The translations under genes were made by a program, and so were the position numbers. Source: Hippophae tibetana (lineage: Eukaryota; Streptophyta; Magnoliopsida; Rosales; Elaeagnaceae). Taken from it: a stretch of DNA of 64,000 nt. The DNA is taken from the NCBI GenBank assembly GCA_037013495.1, contig CM072810.1, forward strand, positions 84,428,449 to 84,492,448, written 5' to 3'. The notes beneath the pieces are model-generated. The model made no database searches and was not told where the DNA came from. It saw only the letters and a list, made by a program, of their open reading frames with translations. Position 1 is the stretch's first letter. Every line of letters begins with the position of its first letter. Shown here in pieces: positions 33,401-49,002 of this stretch.

Positions 33401-34850
33401 AAGACTTAAGTAGAAAACAAAATAATGATAAAAATTAGGAAAAAACAATAAGTGGAAAAAAAAGCTTAATCATTTTCTAATGTCAATTTTAGAAAAGAAT
33501 CTTAGGGGAAAAATTACTCCGAATTGTATATCATGATAATTATTATATATATAAATGGAATTTAATACGTCTTAAAATGACAAATTAGAAACATTTCAAA
33601 TTTTGTTCATTATTATGTATAAGAGATTAATAATTATCATTTTTAACTCATTTATAACATCAATATTCTTAACTTATTTGTAATTTATTCTAGTTGTGTT
33701 GGAATGCAACGTATTAAAAATAAATTTGGATATTTCTTTCCCCCTAAGAATCTAGTTTCCAAACGCCTTATAAAAGTAAGAAGCAAAGAAATATGAGTAG
33801 AAATATTAAGTTCATCCTCTATAGAAATGTTTCTTGCTATGTACTAAGAAGTTACAAATATTGTCTAAAACCACCTCATCCATCACCTTTTTTCATTGGG
33901 AAGAGACATAATATAATTAACATGAATATTCCTATGTTGGGTACTAAGACTTAAAAAGAAAACAAAATAATGATAAAAATTAGGAAAACACAATAAGTGA
34001 AAAAAAAATTAAGCATTTTCTAATGTTAATTTTACAAAAGAATGTTAGGGGAAAAATTACTCCAAATTCTATATCATGATAATTATTATATATATAAATG
34101 GAATTTAATACATCTTAAAATGACAAATTAGAAACGTCTCAAATTTTGTTCATTATTTTATATAAGAGATTAATAATTATCATTTTTAACTCATTTATGA
34201 CATCAATATTCTTAACTTATTTGTAAGTTATTCTGGTTGTGTTGGACTGCACCGTATTTAAATTAAATTTGGATATTGTTTTCCCCCTAAGAATCTAGTT
34301 TCCAAACGCCTTATAGAAGTAAGAAGCAAAGAAATATGAGTGGAAATATTAAGCTCATTCTCTATAAAAATGATTCTTGCTACGTACCAAGAAGTTACAA
34401 ATATTGTATAAAACCACCTCTTCCATCACCTTTTTTCATTGGGAAGAGACATAATATATTTCACATGAATATTCCGGAGTTGGGTATTAAGACTTAAAAA
34501 GAAAACAAAATAATGATAAACATTAGGAAAACTCAATAAGTGGAAAAAAAAAGCTTAAACATTTTCTAATGTCAATTTTACAAAAGAATGTTAGGGGAAA
34601 AATTACTCCAAATTGTATATCATGATAATTATTATATATATAAATGGAATTTAATACGTCTTAAAATGACAAATTAGAAACGTTTCAAATTTTGTTCATT
34701 ATTTTATATAAGAGATTAATAATTATCATTTTTAACTCATTTATGACATTAATATTCTTAACTTATTTGTAAGTTATTCTGGTTGTGTTGGACTGCACCG
34801 TATTTAAATTAAATTTGGATATTGCTTTCCCCCTAAGAATCTAGTTTCCA
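30490..34850. repeat. Two copies of a 4-monomer higher-order repeat (2176 bp)
   Basis: 30490-32665 and 32666-34850 are almost identical. They share TGTATGTCATGATAATTGTT (30804 and 32980), AATTCTATATCATG, CCGGAGTTGGG (32298 and 34474) and GACATTAATATTC. Only scattered single differences are visible. Confidence 0.87.
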
Positions 34851-35159
34851 AACGCCTTATAGAAGTAAGAAGCAAAGAAATATGAGTGGAAATATTAAGG
34901 TCATCCTTTATAAAAATGATTCTTGCTACGTACCAAGAAGTTACAAATATTGTATAAAACCACTTCTTCCATCACCTTTTTTCATTGGGAAGAGACATAA
35001 TATAATTCACATGAATATTCCTGTGTTGGGTATTAAGACGTAAATAGAAAACAAAATAATGATAAAAATTAGGAAAAAACAATAAGTGAAAAAAAAATTA
35101 AGCATTTTCTAATGTCAATTTTACAAAAGAATGTTAGGGGAAAAATTACTCCAAATTGT
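34851..35159. repeat. Satellite monomer portion linking two repeat blocks
   Basis: About half a type A monomer between the 2176-bp and 1633-bp duplicated blocks. It carries a CCACTTCTTCCATCACC variant. No gene. Confidence 0.75.
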
Positions 35160-38100
35160 GTATCATGATAATTATTATATATATAAATGGAATTTAATAC
35201 ATCTTAAAATGACAAATTAGAAACGTTTCAAATTTTGTTCATTATTTTATATAAGAGATTAATAATTATCATTTTTAACTCATTTATGACATCAATATTC
35301 TTAACTTATTTGTAAGTTATTCTGGTTGTGTTGGACTGCACCGTATTGAAATTAAATTTGGATATTGCTTTCCCCCTAAGAATCTAGTTTCCAAACGCCT
35401 TATAGAAGTAAGAAGCAAAGAAATATGAGTGGAAATATTAAGCTCATCCTCTATAAAAATGATTCTTGCTACGTACCAAGAAGTTACAAATATTGTATAA
35501 AACAACCTCTTCCATCACCTTTTTTCATTGGGAAGAGACATAATATAATTCACATGAATATTTCTGAGTTGGGTATTAAGACTTAAAAAGAAAACAAAAT
35601 AATGATAAACATTAGGAAAACTCAATAAGTGGAAAAAAAAGCTTAAACATTTTCTAATGTCAATTTTAGAAAAGAATGTTAGGGGAAAAATTACTCCAAA
35701 TTTTATATCATTCTAATTATTATATATTTAAGTGGAATTTACTACGTCTTAAAATGCCAAATTACAAACGTATCAAATTTTGTTCATTATTTAATATAAG
35801 AGAACAACAATTGTCATTTTTAACTCATTTATGACATCAATATTCTTAACTTATTTGTAATTTATTCTAGTTGTGCTGGAATGCAATGTATTGAAAATAA
35901 ATTTGGATATTTCTTTCCCCCTAAGAATCTAGTTTCCAAACGCCTTATAGAAGTAAGAAGCAAAGAAATATGAGTTGAAATATTAAGTTCATCCTCTATA
36001 GAAATGTTTCTTGCTACGTACTAAGAAGTTACAAATATTGTCTAAAACCACCTCATCCATCACCTTTTTTCATTGGGAAGAGACATAATATAATTAACAT
36101 GAATATTCCTGTGTTGGGTATTAAGACTTAAATAGAAAACAAAATAATGATAAAAATTAGGAAAAAACAATAAGTGAAAAAAAAATTAAGCATTTTCTAA
36201 TGTCAATTTTACAAAAGAATGTTAGGGGAAAAATTACTCCAAATTGTATATCATGATAATTATTATATATATAAATGGAATTTAATACGTCTTAAAATGA
36301 AAAATTCGAAATGTTTCAAATTTTGTTCATTATTTTATATAAGAGATTAATAATTATCATTTTTAACTCATTTATGACATCAATATTCTTAACTTATTTG
36401 TAAGTTATTCTGGTTGTGTTGGACTGCACCGTATTGAAATTAAATTTGGATATTGCTTTCCCCCTAAGAATCTAGTTTCCAAACGCCTTATAGAAGTAAG
36501 AAGCAAAGAAATATGAGTGGAAATATTAAGCTCATCCTCTATAAAAATGATTCTTGCTACGTACCAAGAAGTTACAAATATTGTATAAAACCACTTCTTC
36601 TATCACCTTTTTTCATTGGGAAGAGACATAATATAATTCACATGAATATTCCTGAGTTGGGTATTAAGACTTAAAAAGAAAACAAAATAATGATAAAAAT
36701 TAGGAAAACTCAATAAGTGGAAAAAAAAGCTTAAACATTTTCTAATGTCAATTTTACAAAAGAATGTTAGGGGAAAAATTACTCCAAATTGTGTATCATG
36801 ATAATTATTATATATATAAATGGAATTTAATACGTCTTAAAATGACAAATTAGAAACGTTTCAAATTTTGTTCATTATTTTATATAAGAGATTAATAATT
36901 ATCATTTTTAACTCATATATGACATCAATATTCTTAACTTATTTGTAAGTTATTCTGGTTGTGTTGGACTGCACCGTATTGAAATTAAATTTGGATATTG
37001 CTTTCCCCCTAAGAATCTAGTTTCCAAACGCCTTATAGAAGTAAGAAGCAAAGAAATATGAGTGGAAATATTAAGCTCATCCTCTATAAAAATGATTCTT
37101 GCTACGTACCAAGAAGTTACAAATATTGTATAAAACAACCTCTTCCATCACCTTTTTTCATTGGGAAGAGACATAATATAATTCACATGAATATTTCTGA
37201 GTTGGGTATTAAGACTTAAAAAGAAAACAAAATAATGATAAACATTAGGAAAACTCAATAAGTGGAAAAAAAAGCTTAAACATTTTCTAATGTCAATTTT
37301 AGAAAAGAATCTTAGGGGAAAAATTACTCCAAATTTTATATCATTCTAATTATTATATATTTAAGTGGAATTTACTACGTCTTAAAATGCCAAATTACAA
37401 ACGTATCAAATTTTGTTCATTATTTAATATAAGAGAACAACAATTGTCATTTTTAACTCATTTATGACATCAATATTCTTAACTTATTTGTAATTTATTC
37501 TAGTTGTGCTGGAATGCAATGTATTGAAAATAAATTTGGATATTTCTTTCCCCCTAAGAATCTAGTTTCCAAACGCCTTATAGAAGTAAGAAGCAAAGAA
37601 ATATGAGTTGAAATATTAAGTTCATCCTCTATAGAAATGTTTCTTGCTACGTACTAAGAAGTTACAAATATTGTCTAAAACCACCTCATCCATCACCTTT
37701 TTTCATTGGGAAGAGACATAATATAATTAACATGAATATTCCTGTGTTGGGTATTAAGACTTAAATAGAAAACAAAATAATGATAAAAATTAGGAAAAAA
37801 CAATAAGTGAAAAAAAAATTAAGCATTTTCTAATGTCAATTTTACAAAAGAATGTTAGGGGAAAAATTACTCCAAATTGTATATCATGATAATTATTATA
37901 TATATAAATGGAATTTAATACGTCTTAAAATGAAAAATTCGAAACGTTTCAAATTTTGTTCATTATTTTATATAAGAGATTAATAATTATCATTTTTAAC
38001 TCATTTATGACATCAATATTCTTAACTTATTTGTAAGTTATTCTGGTTGTGTTGGACTGCACCGTATTGAAATTAAATTTGGATATTGCTTTCCCCCTAA

Positions 38101-38425
38101 GAATCTAGTTTCCAAACGCCTTATAGAAGTAAGAAGCAAAGAAATATGAGTGGAAATATTAAGCTCATCCTCTATAAAAATGATTCTTGCTACGTACCAA
38201 GAAGTTACAAATATTGTATAAAACCACTTCTTCTATCACCTTTTTTCATTGGGAAGAGACATAATATAATTCACATGAATATTCCTGAGTTGGGTATTAA
38301 GACTTAAAAAGAAAACAAAATAATGATAAAAATTAGGAAAACTCAATAAGTGGAAAAAAAAGCTTAAACATTTTCTAATGTCAATTTTACAAAAGAATGT
38401 TAGGGGAAAAATTACTCCAAATTGT
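35160..38425. repeat. Two copies of a 3-monomer (AAB) higher-order repeat (1633 bp)
   Basis: Blocks starting near 35160 and 36791 share private variants: AAAACAACCTCTTCC (35500 and 37133), GAATATTTCTGAGTTGG, and AATGAAAAATTCGAAA (36296 and 37929). The type order of each is A, B, A over three monomers. Confidence 0.87.
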
Positions 38426-41400
38426 GTATCATGATAATTATTATATATATAAATGGAATTTAATACGTCTTAAAATGACAAATTAGAAACGTTTCAAATT
38501 TTGTTCATTATTTTATATAAGAGATTAATAATTATCATTTTTAACTCATTTATGACATCAATATTCTTAACTTATTTGTAAGTTATTCTGGTTGTGTTGG
38601 ACTGCACCGTATTGAAATTAAATTTGGATATTGCTTTCCCCCTAAGAATCTAGTTTCCAAACGCCTTATAGAAGTAAGAAGCAAAGAAATATGAGTGGAA
38701 ATATTAAGCTCATCCTCTATAAAAATGATTCTTGCTACGTACCAAGAAGTTACAAATATTGTATAAAACCACCTCTTCCATCACCTTTTTTCATTGGGAA
38801 GAGACATAATATAATTCACATGAATATTCCTGAGTTGGGTATTAAGACTTAAAAAGAAAACAAAATAATGATAAACATTAGGAAAACTTAATAAGTGGAA
38901 AAAAAATTAAGCATTTTCTAATGTCAATTTTAGAAAAGAATGTTAGGGGAAAAATTACTCCAAATTGTATATCATTCTAATTATTATATATTTAAGTGGA
39001 ATTTAATATGTTTTAAAATGACAAATTACAAACGTATCAAATTTTGTTCATTATTTAATATAAGAGAACAACAATTGTCATTTTTAACTCATTTATGACA
39101 TCAATATTCTTAACTTATTTGTAATTTATTCTAGTTGTGCTGGAATGCAATGTATTGAAAATAAATTTGGATATTGCTTTCCCCCTAAGAATCTTGTTTC
39201 CAAACGCCTTATAGAAGTAAGAAGCAAAGAAATATGAGTTGAAATATTAAGTTCATCCTCTATAGAAATGTTTCTTGCTACGTACTAAGAAGTTACAAAT
39301 ATTGTCTAAAACCACCTCATCCATCACCTTTTTTCATTGGGAAGAGACATAATATAATTAACATGAATATTCCTGTGTTGGGTATTAAGACGTAAATAGA
39401 AAACAAAATAATGATAAAAATTAGGAAAAAACAATAAGTAAAAAAAAAATTAAGCATTTTCTAATGTCAATTTTACAAAAGAATGTTAGGGGAAAAATTA
39501 CTCCAAATTGTGTATCATGATAATTATTATATATATAAATGGAATTTAAAACGTCTTAAAATGACAAATTAGAAACGTTTCAAATTTTGTTCATTATTTT
39601 ATATAAGAGATTAATAATTATCATTTTTAACTCATTTATGACATTAATATTCTTCACTTATTTGTAAGTTATTCTGGTTGTGTTGGACTGCACCGTATTT
39701 AAATTAAATTTGGATATTTCTTTCTCCCTAACAATCTAGTTTCCAAACGCCTTATAGAAGTAAGAAGCAAAGAAATATGAGTGGAAATATTAAGCTCATC
39801 CTCTATAAAAATGATTCTTGCTACGTACCAAGAAGTTACAAATATTGTATAAAACCACCTCTTCCATCACCTTTTTTCATTGGGAAGAGACATAATATAA
39901 TTCACATGAATATTCCTGAGTTGGGTATTAAGACTTAAAAAGAAAACAAAATATTGATAAACATTAGGAAAACTCAATAAGTGGAAAAAAAAGCTTAAAC
40001 ATTTTCTAATGTCAATTTTAGAAAAGAATCTTAGGGGAAAAATTACTCCAAATTTTATATCATTCTAATTATTATATATTTAAGTGGAATTTACTACGTC
40101 TTAAAATGCCAAATTACAAACGTATCAAATTTTGTTCATTATTTAATATAAGAGAACAACAATTGTCATTTTTAACTCATTTATGACATCAATATTCTTA
40201 ACTTATTTGTAATTTATTCTAGTTGTGCTGGAATGCAATGTATTGAAAATAAATTTGGATATTTCTTTCCCCCTAAGAATCTAGTTTCCAAACGCCTTAT
40301 AGAAGTAAGAAGCAAAGAAATATGAGTTGAAATATTAAGTTCATCCTCTATAGAAATGTTTCTTGCTACGTACTAAGAAGTTACAAATATTGTCTAAAAC
40401 CACCTCATCCATCACCTTTTTTCATTGGGAAGAGACATAATATAATTAACATGAATATTCCTGTGTTGGGTATTAAGACTTAAATAGAAAACAAAATAAT
40501 GATAAAAATTAGGAAAAAACAATAAGTGAAAAAAAAATTAAGCATTTTCTAATGTCAATTTTACAAAAGAATGTTAGGGGAAAAATTACTCCAAATTGTA
40601 TATCATGATAATTGTTATATATATAAATGGAATTTAATATGTTTTAAAATGACAAATTCGAAACGTTTCAAATTTTGTTCATTATTTTATATAAGAGATT
40701 AATAATTATCATTTTTAACTCATTTATGACATCAATTTTCTTAACTTATTTGTAAGTTATTCTGGTTGTGTTGGACTGCACCGTATTGAAATTAAATTTG
40801 GATATTGCTTTCCCCCTAAGAATCTTGTTTCCAAACGCCTTATAGAAGTAAGAATTAAAGAAATATGAGTGGAAATATTAAGCTCATCCTTTATAAAAAT
40901 GATTCTTGCTACGTACCAAGAAGTTACAAATATTGTATAAAACCACTTCTTCCATCACCTTTTTTCATTGGGAAGAGACATAATATAATTCACATGAATA
41001 TTCCTGTGTTGGGTATTAAGACGTAAATAGAAAACAAAATAATGATAAACATTAGAAAAAACAATAAGTGAAAAAAAATTAAGCATTTTCTAATGTCAAT
41101 TTTACAAAAGAAATGTTAGGGGAAAAATTACTCCAAATTGTTGTATCATGATAATTATTATATATATAAATGGAATTTAATACGTCTTAAATGACAAATT
41201 AGAAACGTGTCAAATTTTGTTCATTATTTTATATAAGAGATTAATAATTATCATTTTTAACTCATTTATGACATCAATATTCTTAACTTATTTGTAATTT
41301 ATTCTGGTTGTGTTGGACTGCACCGTATTGAAATTAAATTTGGATATTTCTTTCCCCTAAGAATCTAGTTTCCAAACGCCTTATAGAAGTAAGAAGCAAA

Positions 41401-44400
41401 GAAATATGAGTGGAAATATTAAGCTCATCCTCTATAAAAATGATTCTTGCTACGTACCAAGAAGTTACAAATATTGTATAAAACAACCTCTTCCATCACC
41501 TTTTTTCATTGGGAAGAGACCATAATATATTTCACATGAATATTCCTGAGTTGGTTATTAAGACTTAAAAACAAAACAAAATAATGATAAACATTAGGAA
41601 AACTCAATAAGTGGAAAAAAAAATTAAGCATTTTCTAATGTCAATTTTAGAAAAGAATGTTAGGGGAAAAATTACTCCAAATTTTATATCATTCTAATTG
41701 TTATATATTTAAGTGGAATTTACTACGTCTTAAAATGCCAAATTACAAACGTATCAAATTTTGTTCATTATTTAATATAAGAGAACAACAATTGTCATTT
41801 TTAACTCATTTATGACATCAATATTCTTAACTTATTTGTAATTTATTCTAGTTGTGCTGGAATGCAACGTATTGAAAATAAATTTGGATATTTCTTTCCC
41901 CCTAAGAATCTAGTTTCCAAACGCCTTATAGAAGTAAGAAGCAAAGAAATATGAATTGAAATATTAAGTTCATCCTCTATAGAAATGTTTCTTGCTACGT
42001 ACTAAGAAGTTACAAATATTGTCTAAAACCACCTCATCCAACACCTTTTTTCATTGGGAAGAGACATAATATAATTAACATGAATATTCCTGTGTTGGGT
42101 ATTAAGACTTAAATAGAAAACAAAATAATGATGAAATTAGGAAAAAACAATAAGTGAAAAAAAAATTAAGCATTTCTAATGTCAATTTTACAAAAGAATG
42201 TTAGGGAAAAATTACTCCAAATTGTATATCATGATAATTATTATATATATAAATGGAATTTAATACGTCTTAAAATGACAAATTAGAAACGTTTCAAATT
42301 TTGTTCATTATTTTATATAAGAGATTAATAATTATCATTTTTAACTCATTTATGACATTAATATTCTTAACTTATTTGTAAGTTATTCTGGTTGTGTTGG
42401 ACTGCACCGTATTGAAATTAAATTTTGATATTGCTTTCCCCCTAAGAATCTAGTTTCCAAACGCCTTATAGAAGTAAGAAGCAAAGAAATATGAGTGGAA
42501 ATATTAAGCTCATCCTCTAAAAAAAATTATTCTTGCTACGTACCAAGAAGTTACAAATATTGTATAAAACCACCTCTTCTATCACCTTTTTTCATTGGGA
42601 AGAGACATAATATAATTCACATGAATATTCCTGAGTTGGGTATTAAGACTTAAAAAGAAACAAAATAATGATAAACATTAGGAAAACTCAATAAGTGGAA
42701 AAAAAAAGCTTAAACATTTTCTAATGTCAATTTTAGAAAAGAATGTTAGGGGAAAAATTACTCCAAATTTTATATCATTCTAATTATTATATATTTAAGT
42801 GGAATTTACTACGTCTTAAAATGCCAAAATACAAACGTATCAAATTTTGTTCATTATTTAATATAAGAGAACAACAATTGTCATTTTTAACTCATTTATG
42901 ACATCAATATTCTTAACTTATTTGTAATTTATTCTAGTTGTGCTGGAATGCAATGTATTGAAAATAAATTTGGATATTTCTTTCCCCCTAAGAATCTAGT
43001 TTCCAAACGCCTTATAGAAGTAAGAAGCAAAGAAATATGAGTTGAAATATTAAGTTCATCCTCTATAGAAATGTTTCTTGCTACGTACTAAGAAGTTACA
43101 AATATTGTCTAAAACCACCTCATCCATCACCTTTTTTCATTGGGAAGAGACATAATATAATTAACATGAATATTCCTGTGTTGGGTATTAAGACTTAAAT
43201 AGAAAACAAAATAATGATAAAAATTAGGAAAAAACAATAAGTGAAAAAAAAATTAAGCATTTTCTAATGTCAATTTTACAAAAGAATGTTAGGGGAAAAA
43301 TTACTCCAAATTGTATATCATGATAATTGTTATATATATAAATGGAATTTAATATGTTTTTAAAATGAAAAATTCGAAACGTTTCAAAATTTTGTTCATT
43401 ATTTTATATAAGAGATTAATAATTATCATTTTTAACTCATTTATGACATCAATATTCTTAACTTATTTGTAAGTTATTCTGGTTGTGTTGGACTGCACCG
43501 TATTGAAATTAAATTTGGATATTGCTTTCCCCCTAAGAATCTTGTTTCCAAACGCCTTATAGAAGTAAGAAGCAAAGAAATATGAGTGGAAATATTAAGC
43601 TCATCCTTTATAAAAATGATTCTTGCTACGTACCCAGAAGTTACAAATATTGTATAAAAACCACTTCTTCCATCACCTTTTTTCATTGGGAAGAGACATA
43701 ATATAATTCACATGAATATTCCTGTGTTGGGTATTAAGACGTAAATAGAAAACAAAATAATGATAAAAATTAGGAAAAAACAATAAGTGAAAAAAAAATT
43801 AAGCATTTTCTAATGTCAATTTTACAAAAGAATGTTAGGGGAAAAATTACTCCAAATTGTGTATCATGATAATTATTATATATATAAATGGAATTTAATA
43901 CGTCTTAAAATGACAAATTAGAAACGTTTCAAATTTTGTTCATTATTTTATATAAGAGATTAATAATTATCATTTTTAACTCATTTATGACATCAATATT
44001 CTTAACTTATTTGTAAGTTATTCTGGTTGTGTTGGACTGCACCGTATTGAAATTAAATTTGGATATTGCTTTCCCCCTAAGAATCTTGTTTCCAAACGCC
44101 TTATAGAAGTAAGAAGCAAAGAAATATGAGTGGAAATATTAAGCTCATACTCTATAAAAATGATTCTTGCTACGTACCAAGAAGTTACAAATATTGTATA
44201 AAACCACCTCTTCCATCACCTTTTTTCATTGGGAAGGAGACATAATATATTTCACATGAATATTCCTGAGTTGGGTATTAAGACTTAAAAAGAAAACAAA
44301 ATAATGATAAAAATTAGGAAAAAACAATAAGTGAAAAAAAAATTAAGCATTTTCTAATGTCAATTTGACAAAAGAATGTTAGGGGAAAAATTACTCCAAA

Positions 44401-47400
44401 TTGTGTATCATGATAATTATTATATATATAAATGGAATTTAATACGTCTGAAAATGACAAATTAGAAACATTTCCAATTTTGTTCATTATTTTGTATAAG
44501 AGATTAATAATTATCATTTTTAACTCATTTATAACATCAATATTCTTAACTTATTTGTAATTTATTCCTGTTGTGTTGGAATGCAACGTATTGAAAATAA
44601 ATTTGGATATTGCTTTCCCCCTAAGAATCTAGTTTCCAAACGCCTTATAGAAGTACGAAGCAAAGAAATATGAGTTGAAATATTAAGTTCATCCTCTATA
44701 GAAATGTTTCTTGCTACGTACTAAGAAGTTACAAATATTGTCTAAAACCACCTCATCCATCACCTTTTTTCATTGGGAAGAGACATAATATAATTAACAT
44801 GAATATTCCTGTGTTGGGTACTAAGACTTAAATAGAAAACAAAATAATGATAAAAATTAGGAAAAAACAATAAGTGAAAAAAAAATTAAGCATTTTCTAA
44901 TGTCAATTTTACAAAAGAATGTTAGGGGAAAAATTACTCCAAATTGTATATCATGATAATTATTATATATATAAATGGAATTTAATACATCTTAAAATGC
45001 CAAATTAGAAACGTTTCAAATTTTGTTCATTATTTTATATAAGAGATTAATAATTATCATTTTTAACTCATTTATGACATCAATATTCTTAACTTATTTG
45101 TAAGTTATTCTGGTTGTGTTGGACTGCACCGTATTGAAAATAAATTTGGATATTGCTTTCCCCCTAAGAATCTAGTTTCCAAACGCCTTATAGAAGTAAG
45201 AAGCAAAGAAATATGAGTGGAAATATTAAGCTCATACTCTATAAAAATGATTCTTGCTACGTACCAAGAAGTTACAAATATTGTATAAAACCACCTCTTC
45301 CATCACCTTTTTTCATTGGGAAGAGACATAATATATTTCACATGAATATTCCTGAGTTGGGTATTAAGACTTAAAAAGAAAACAAAATAATGATAAACAT
45401 TAGGAAAACTCAATAAGTGGAAAAAAAAAGCTTAACCATTTTCTAATGTCAATTTTAGAAAAGAATGTTAGGGGAAAAATTACTCCAAATTTTATATCAT
45501 TCTAATTATTATATATTTAAGTAGAATTTACTACGTCTTAAAATTCCAAATTACAAACGTATCAAATTTTGTTCATTATTTAATATAAGAGAACAACAAT
45601 TGTCATTTTTAACTCATTTATGACATCAATATTCTTAACTTATTTGTAATTTAATCTAGTTGTGCTGGAATGCAACGTATTGAAAATAAATTTGGATATT
45701 TCTTTCCCCCTAAGAATCTAGTTTCCAAACGCCTTATAGAAGTAAGAAGCAAAGAAATATGAGTAGAAATATTAAGTTCATCCTCTATATAAATGTTTCT
45801 TGCTACGTACTAAGAAGTTACAAATATTGTCTAAAACCACCTCATCCATCACCTATTTTCATTTTGAAGAGACATAATATAATTAACATGAATATTCCTG
45901 TGTTGGGTATTAAGACTTAAATAGAAAACAAAATAATGATAAAAATTAGGAAAAAACAATAAGTGAAAAAAAAATTAAGCATTTTCTATTGTCAATTTTA
46001 CAAAAGAATGTTAGGGGAAAAATTACTCCAAATTGTATATCATGATAATTATTATATATATAAATGGAATTTAATACATCTTAAAATGACAAATTAGAAA
46101 CGTTTCAAATTTTGTTCATTATTTTATATAAGAGATTAATAATTATCATTTTTAACTCATTTATGACATCAATATTCTTAAGTTATTTGTAAGTTATTCT
46201 GGTTGTGTTGGACTGCACCGTATTGAAATTAAATTTGGATATTGCTTTCCCCCTAAGAATCTAGTTTCCAAACGCCTTATAGAAGTAAGAAGCAAAGAAA
46301 TATGAGTGGAAATATTAAGCTCATCCTCTATAAAAATGATTCTTGCTACGTACCAAGAAGTTACAAATATTGTATAAAACCACCTCTTCCATCACCTTTT
46401 TTCATTGGGAAGAGACATAATATATTTCACATGAATATTCCTGAGTTGGGTATTAAGACTTAAAAAGAAAAGAAAATAATGATAAAAATTAGGAAAAAAC
46501 AATAAGTGAAAAAAAAATTAAGCATTTTCTAATGTCAATTTGACAAAAGAATGTTAGGGGAAAAATTACTCCAAATTGTGTATCATGATAATTATTATAT
46601 ATATAAATGGAATTTAATACGTCTTAAAATGACAAATTCGAAACGTTTCAAATTTTGTTCATTATTTTATATAAGAGATTAATAATTATCATTTTTAACT
46701 CATTTATAACATCAATATTCTTAACTTATTTGTAAGTTATTCTGGTTGTGTTGGACTGCACCGTATTGAAATTAAATTTGGATATTGCTTTCCCCCTAAG
46801 AATCTAGTTTCCAAACGCCTTATAGAAGTAAGAAGCAAAGAAATATGAGTTGAAATATTAAGTTCATCCTCTATAGAAATGTTTCTTGCTACGTACCAAG
46901 AAGTTACAAATATTGTCTAAAACCACCTCTTCCATCACCTTTTTTCATTGGGAAGAGACATAATATAATTCACATGAATATTCCTGTGTTGGGTATTAAG
47001 ACTTAAATAGAAAACAAAATAATGATAAAAATTAGGAAAAAACAATAAGTGAAAAAAAAATTAAGCATTCTCTAATGTCAATTATACAAAAGAATGTTAG
47101 GGGAAAAATTACTCCAAATTTTATATCATTCTAATTATTATATATTTAAGTGGAATTTAATACGTCTTAAAATTCCAAATTAGAAACGTTTCAAATTTGT
47201 TCATTATTTAATATAAGAGATTAATAATTATCATTTTTAACTCATTTATGACATCAATATTCTTAACTTATTTGTAATTTATTCTAGTTGTGCTGGAATG
47301 CAACGTATTGAAAATAAATTTGGATATTGCTTTCCCCCTAAGAATCTAGTTTCCAAACGCCTTATAGAAGTAAGAAGCAAAGAAATATGAGTGGAAATAT

Positions 47401-47630
47401 TAAGTTCATCCTCTATAGAAATGTTTCTTGCTATGTACTAAGAAGTTACAAATATTGTATAAAACCACCTCTTCCATCACCTTTTTTCATTGGGAAGAGA
47501 CATAATATAATTAACATGAATATTCCTGTGTTGGGTACTAAGACTTAAATAGAAAACAAAATAATGATAAAAATTAGGAAAAAACAATAAGTGGAAAAAA
47601 AAGCTTAATCATTTTCTAATGTCAATTTTA
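38426..47630. repeat. Satellite array, A/B monomers in AB and AAB order, with indel cluster
   Basis: About 17 monomers. Type A shows GGACTGCACCG, ATATATAAATGGAATTTAATAC and GAGATTAATAATTATC. Type B shows CTGGAATGCA, ATTTAAGTGGAATTTACTAC and GAGAACAACAATTGTC. Order varies between AB and AAB. Between about 41.1 and 44.3 kb many single-base indels interrupt otherwise conserved words. Confidence 0.9.
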
Positions 47631-48992
47631 GAAAAGAATCTTAGGGGAAAAATTACTCCAAATTGTATATCATGATAATTATTATATATATAAATGGAAT
47701 TTAATACATCTTAAAATGACAAATTACAAACGTTTCAAATTTTGTTCATTATTTAATATAAGGGAACAACAATTATCATTTTTAACTCATTTATGACATC
47801 AATATTCTTAACTTATTTGTAAGTTATTCTGGTTGTGTTGGACTGCACCGTATTGAAAATAAATTTGGATATTGATTTCCCCCTAAGAATCTAGTTTCCA
47901 AACGCCTTATAGAAGTAAGAAGCAAAGAAATATGAGTGGAAATATTAAGTTCATCCTCTATAAAAATGTTTCTTGCTACGTACCAAGAAGTTACAAATAT
48001 TGTATAAAACCACCTCTTCCATCACCTTTTTTCATTGGGAAGAGACATAATATAATTAACATGAATATTCCTGTGTTGGGTATTAAGACTTAAATAGAAA
48101 ACAAAATAATGATAAAAATTAGGAAAAAACAATAAGTGAAAAAAAAATTAAGCATTTTCTAATGTCAATTTTACAAAAGAATCTTAGGGGAAACATTACT
48201 CCAAATTTTATATCATTCTAATTATTATATATTTAAGTGGAATTTACTACGTCTTAAAATGCCAAATTACAAACGTATCAAATTTTGTTCATTATTTAAT
48301 ATAAGAGAACAACAATTGTCATTTTTAACTCATTTATGACATCAATATTCTTAACTTATTTGTAATTTATTCTAGTTGTGCTGGAATGCAATGTATTGAA
48401 AATAAATTTGGATATTTCTTTCCCCCTAAGAATCTAGTTTCCAAACGCCTTATAGAAGTAAGAAGCAAAGAAATATGAGTTGAAATATTAAGTTCATCCT
48501 CTATAGAAATGTTTCTTGCTACGTACTAAGAAGTTACAAATATTGTCTAAAACCACCTCATCCATCACCTTTTTTCATTGGAAGAGACATAATATAATTA
48601 ACATGAATATTCCTGTGTTGGGTATTAAGACTTAAACAGAAAACAAAATAATGATAAAAATTAGGAAAAAACAATAAGTGAAAAAAAAATTAAGCATTTT
48701 CTAATGTCAATTTTACAAAAGAATGTTAGGGGAAAAATTACTCCAAATTGTATATCATGATAATTATTATATATATAAATGGAATTTAATACGTCTTAAA
48801 ATGACAAATTAGAAACGTTTCAAATTTTGTTCATATTTTATATAAGAGATTAATAATTATCATTTTTAACTCATTTATGACATCAATATTCTTACTTATT
48901 TGTAAGTTATTCTGGTTGTGTTGGACTGCACCGTATTGAAATTAAATTTGGATATTGCTTTCCCCTAAGAATCTAGTTTCCAAACGCCTTAT

Positions 48993-49002
48993 AGAAGACG
49001 TA
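48993..49002. other. Internal deletion joint in a satellite monomer (first)
   Basis: CCTTATAGAAG runs straight into ACGTAAATAG, omitting about 173 bp of the monomer. Both ends carry AAG, so the joint has 3-bp microhomology. Confidence 0.8.

Noticed and set aside
36296..36320. Possible CENP-B-box-like site in ATTCGAAA.GTTTC words
   Set aside because: The TTCG half is present in a few monomers but the required CGGG half is not; the match is chance in AT-rich DNA.
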